Shown: positions 61,770 to 64,000 of the stretch, piece after piece | Layout of the letters: each line of letters opens with the position of its first letter | Position numbering within the stretch: position 1 is the stretch's first letter | From: an uncultured Fluviicola sp. | GTDB lineage: Bacteria; Bacteroidota; Bacteroidia; Flavobacteriales_D; Crocinitomicaceae | Length of the DNA stretch: 64,000 bases | Direction: 5' to 3' | Assembly (NCBI GenBank): GCA_913009205.1 | Contig: CAJVYC010000007.1 | Span: 1-64,000, forward strand | Notes under the pieces: generated by a model | Told to the model about the DNA's origin: nothing | Seen by the model: only the letters and a program-made list of their open reading frames with translations | Database searches by the model: none | Program-made: the position numbers and the translations under genes

Positions 61770-63812
61770 ATGAATAAAGTACTTTTAACAGCAGCTGGGC
61801 TTTCTCTCCTAATCGGATGTAAAGTTCTCGATGAAAAGGTGGATGAGCCAATAATCGAATCAGGTAGTACAACGACTATTGACCTTGACTTCATGAATGC
61901 AGAGGTTCGGCCTCAAGATGATTTCTTTGAATTTGCGAATAGTAATTGGGTAAAAAACAACCCTGTTCCAGAATCAGAATCGAGATGGGGAAGTTTCAAT
62001 GAGCTAAACCAATCGAATGTAATCAAATTGACTAAAATCCTTGAGTCATTGTCTGACAAGAAAACACACGGTAATCATGTCAATCAACTTTTGGGCGATT
62101 ACTATGTTTCTTTTAAGGACATGGTCACTAGAAATGCACTTGGACTTAAACCTATTCAAAGCCAACTAGATGCGATTAATAAAATCAATTCAAAAGAACA
62201 AATTGTAGGGATTGTCGCCGAACAACACAAAAATGGAATCGAATCTTTGTTTCGTTTCAGAGTTGGGCAGGACATGAAAAATGTTGACAATAATATTGCT
62301 CAATTTGCACAGGGCGGCCTTGGATTACCGAATAAAGAATACTATTTCAAAGACGATAAGGAAGATATTAGAACTGCGTATCAGAATTACATAGCATCCA
62401 TTATGACGATGCTTGACAAAAGTGATCCAGACAAAATTGCTGTGAAAATTATCGAATTCGAGACTTCTTTGGCGAATTTAATGCTATCTCCTTCTGAAAT
62501 GAGAATTCCAGAAAACAGGTATCACATTTCAGAGCGTGCCGACGTAATTAAAAGTTTTGGAGAATTTGATTTTGAAGCCTACCTCTCTATGACTGGCATT
62601 GCATCATTCGAAACAATGAATATAGCAAGCCCGAGACACATATTATCTATCAATAAAATGATTGAAGAAGTTGGTTTAGAGGATTGGAAGAATTATTTAC
62701 TTTGGAAAACAATCAACCACTACGCAGGCCATTTGGACCACAATTTTGTTGAATTGAATTTTGATTTCTATGCTCGCTCGCTTCGAGGAAAAAAGAAAAT
62801 GAAACCTTTCAATGAAAGAGCAATTGAAGAAATCACAAGTATGGAACTTGGAGAAATGCTTGGAAAGGCATTTGTTGAAAAACATTATTCTGATACCGCA
62901 AAAGCCAGAGTTAATGAACTGGTTGACAACTTACTTATCGTTTTTCAAGAAAGAATTGAGAACCTTGAATGGATGTCTCAAGAAACGAAAAAGCAAGCCT
63001 TGAATAAATTAAATTCTATTGGTCGCAAACTTGGTTTCCCTGATAAATGGACAAACTTTGATAATTTAAAAATCAGTAGAAACGGGTATTGTGAAAATTA
63101 CACCCGCTCTGAACAATTAAGCTTTGAAAGAAACATTTTAAAATTAGGCAAGCCCGTAGATAAGGAAGAATGGGGAATGCCTGCCCATATGGTGAACGCT
63201 TATTACCACCCATTGCTGAATGAAATTGCTTTCCCCGCTGGAATTATGCAACCTCCATTTTTCGATGCGAATTATGAAGACGCCGTAAACTATGGTAGAA
63301 TTGGAATGGTAATCGGTCACGAGTTTACACATGGATTTGATGACATGGGATCTAAATTCGCTGCTGATGGTTCGTTTACGAATTGGTGGACAGAAAACGA
63401 TAGATCATTGTTTGAGGAAAGAACAGCTAAACTTGGGAATACCTTTGCGAATTTCTGCCCAATTGAAGGTCATTGTGTAAACCCACAATTAACAATGGGA
63501 GAAAACATTGCTGACCTTGGTGGATTGACATTGGCGTACCATGCATATGCTAGAACAGAGGAATTTAAAGCTGGAATCAAGAGAAAGGGGTATTCTCCCG
63601 CTCAGCGTTTCTTTATTGCTTACGCTCAATTGTGGAAGATTAATTTCACAGATGCTGAAATGAAAAGAAGAATTGCTACTGATTCGCATTCTCCAGGGAT
63701 GTATCGCGTTAATGGACCATTGATGAATTGTCCTGAATTCTTTGAAGCCTTTGGCGTTCAAGAAAGTGATACTATGCGTAAATCTGAAGAGGAGATTTCG
63801 AAGATTTGGTAA
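61770..63812 (+). CDS. M13-family metallopeptidase lipoprotein
   Basis: 680 residues. Lipobox LLIGC gives Cys17 as the lipidation site. The N-terminal domain contains RPQDDFFEFANSNWVKNNPV and ESRWGSFNELN, and the C-terminal catalytic domain the zinc motif VIGHEFTHGFDDMGSKF with the third ligand in TMGENIADLGGL. The NAYYHPLLNEIAFPAGIMQP strand precedes it, and FFIAYAQLWK, HSPGMYRVNGPLMN and FFEAFGVQESD follow, all typical of PepO/neprilysin. It cleaves peptides in the periplasm or at the cell surface. The transcript ends at a bidirectional terminator. Confidence 0.94.
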   Translation: MNKVLLTAAGLSLLIGCKVLDEKVDEPIIESGSTTTIDLDFMNAEVRPQDDFFEFANSNWVKNNPVPESESRWGSFNELNQSNVIKLTKILESLSDKKTHGNHVNQLLGDYYVSFKDMVTRNALGLKPIQSQLDAINKINSKEQIVGIVAEQHKNGIESLFRFRVGQDMKNVDNNIAQFAQGGLGLPNKEYYFKDDKEDIRTAYQNYIASIMTMLDKSDPDKIAVKIIEFETSLANLMLSPSEMRIPENRYHISERADVIKSFGEFDFEAYLSMTGIASFETMNIASPRHILSINKMIEEVGLEDWKNYLLWKTINHYAGHLDHNFVELNFDFYARSLRGKKKMKPFNERAIEEITSMELGEMLGKAFVEKHYSDTAKARVNELVDNLLIVFQERIENLEWMSQETKKQALNKLNSIGRKLGFPDKWTNFDNLKISRNGYCENYTRSEQLSFERNILKLGKPVDKEEWGMPAHMVNAYYHPLLNEIAFPAGIMQPPFFDANYEDAVNYGRIGMVIGHEFTHGFDDMGSKFAADGSFTNWWTENDRSLFEERTAKLGNTFANFCPIEGHCVNPQLTMGENIADLGGLTLAYHAYARTEEFKAGIKRKGYSPAQRFFIAYAQLWKINFTDAEMKRRIATDSHSPGMYRVNGPLMNCPEFFEAFGVQESDTMRKSEEEISKIW

Positions 63813-63829
63813 GAAAATCTTAATGCATT

Positions 63830-63866
63830 AAAAAAGGCGTCTCGATAATTCGAGAAGCCTTTTTTA
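63830..63866. terminator. Bidirectional terminator between M13 peptidase and the last partial gene
   Basis: Stem AAAAAAGGC with an imperfect inner arm (TCTCGA / TCGAGA) and GCCTTTTTT on the other side. With A and T runs on both flanks it should stop both convergent genes. Confidence 0.85.
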
Positions 63867-63867
63867 T

Positions 63868-63999
63868 TTAGTTTAAATGGATTATAATTCTATTGCTTTT
63901 GGGTTGCTTAACTTCAAGGGATTTACTGTAATTGAGTATCGCATTGATTGTTAAACTGTCCGGGGCACATTTTACGTCCGTGCTAGGAGCGACAGAGTA
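63868..63999 (-). CDS. 3' end of an unidentified gene (partial)
   Basis: The minus strand is open from the window edge to a TAA at 63868, with 43 codons of protein-like sequence (YSVAPSTDVKCAPDSLTIN, AILNYSKSLEVKQPKSNRII, IHLN). It shares the bidirectional terminator with the M13 gene. The fragment is too short to identify. Confidence 0.45.
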   Translation of the reverse strand, partial: YSVAPSTDVKCAPDSLTINAILNYSKSLEVKQPKSNRIIIHLN

Positions 64000-64000
64000 T

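Overview
The window looks like chromosomal DNA from a free-living member of the Bacteroidota, most likely Flavobacteriales. The DNA is AT-rich. Two proteins, and one gene remnant, carry type IX secretion (T9SS) C-terminal sorting domains. Many promoters match the Bacteroidota -7 element TAnnTTTG rather than a sigma-70 -10 box. Characteristic families are present: GH92, S46 dipeptidyl-peptidase, DUF6089-like and DUF4421-like outer-membrane proteins, and a LuxC-type reductase divergent from a two-cluster ferredoxin. I saw no tRNA, rRNA, CRISPR array, insertion sequence, prophage or plasmid function. The family-level placement is inference.

Layout. 1-9.6 kb is loosely packed: a YdjM-like hydrolase/acetyltransferase pair, two T9SS-exported proteins and two lipoproteins, interspersed with decayed genes (an MreB-like protein, a cytochrome P450, a small membrane protein and a rhodanese). 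9.6-16 kb is mostly minus strand: pyrD with an HMG-CoA-lyase-like gene, a DUF6089-like barrel, an ECF sigma factor with a one-span membrane partner, and a methyltransferase followed by a di-heme peroxidase. 17.2-22.4 kb is a tight minus-strand operon of amidase, MCE/MlaD protein, membrane Fe-S protein, HAD protein, CCG Fe-S protein and a small conserved protein, with LptD and YqgE divergent from it. 25.6-35.7 kb is a plus-strand run: rarA, a lipid A acyltransferase homologue, a Ycf48-like protein, an HD protein, a ROK sugar kinase, a GH92 mannosidase and an S46 dipeptidyl-peptidase, closed by a strong terminator. 36.3-47.3 kb holds the acyl-CoA reductase/ferredoxin pair, the SRP RNA, a metallophosphoesterase, transaldolase, proC, an M1 peptidase and mnmA, with two more decayed genes. 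47.4-51.9 kb has an XRE regulator, a 56-residue small gene with its own terminator, and an ettA-VF530-pepD-DUF3820 operon. 52-64 kb has membrane proteins, a stand-alone helicase, trxB, a chalcone-isomerase-fold protein, pcm, an acyl-CoA carboxylase beta subunit, an ElaA-like acetyltransferase and an M13 peptidase.

Together the genes describe a heterotroph that digests protein and mannose-containing glycans outside the cytoplasm (S46, M1, M13, PepD, GH92 with ROK kinase) and maintains a lipid A/LptD/MCE outer membrane. The clearest unusual signals are: at least seven recognisable gene remnants with no mobile element nearby; several start codons 4-5 nt downstream of a -7 element, which predicts leaderless mRNAs; a 9-bp element repeated around an XRE gene and the mnmA promoter; and an ECF sigma factor with a probable membrane regulator whose external domain I do not recognise. 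I did not find a convincing wholly new multi-gene system.
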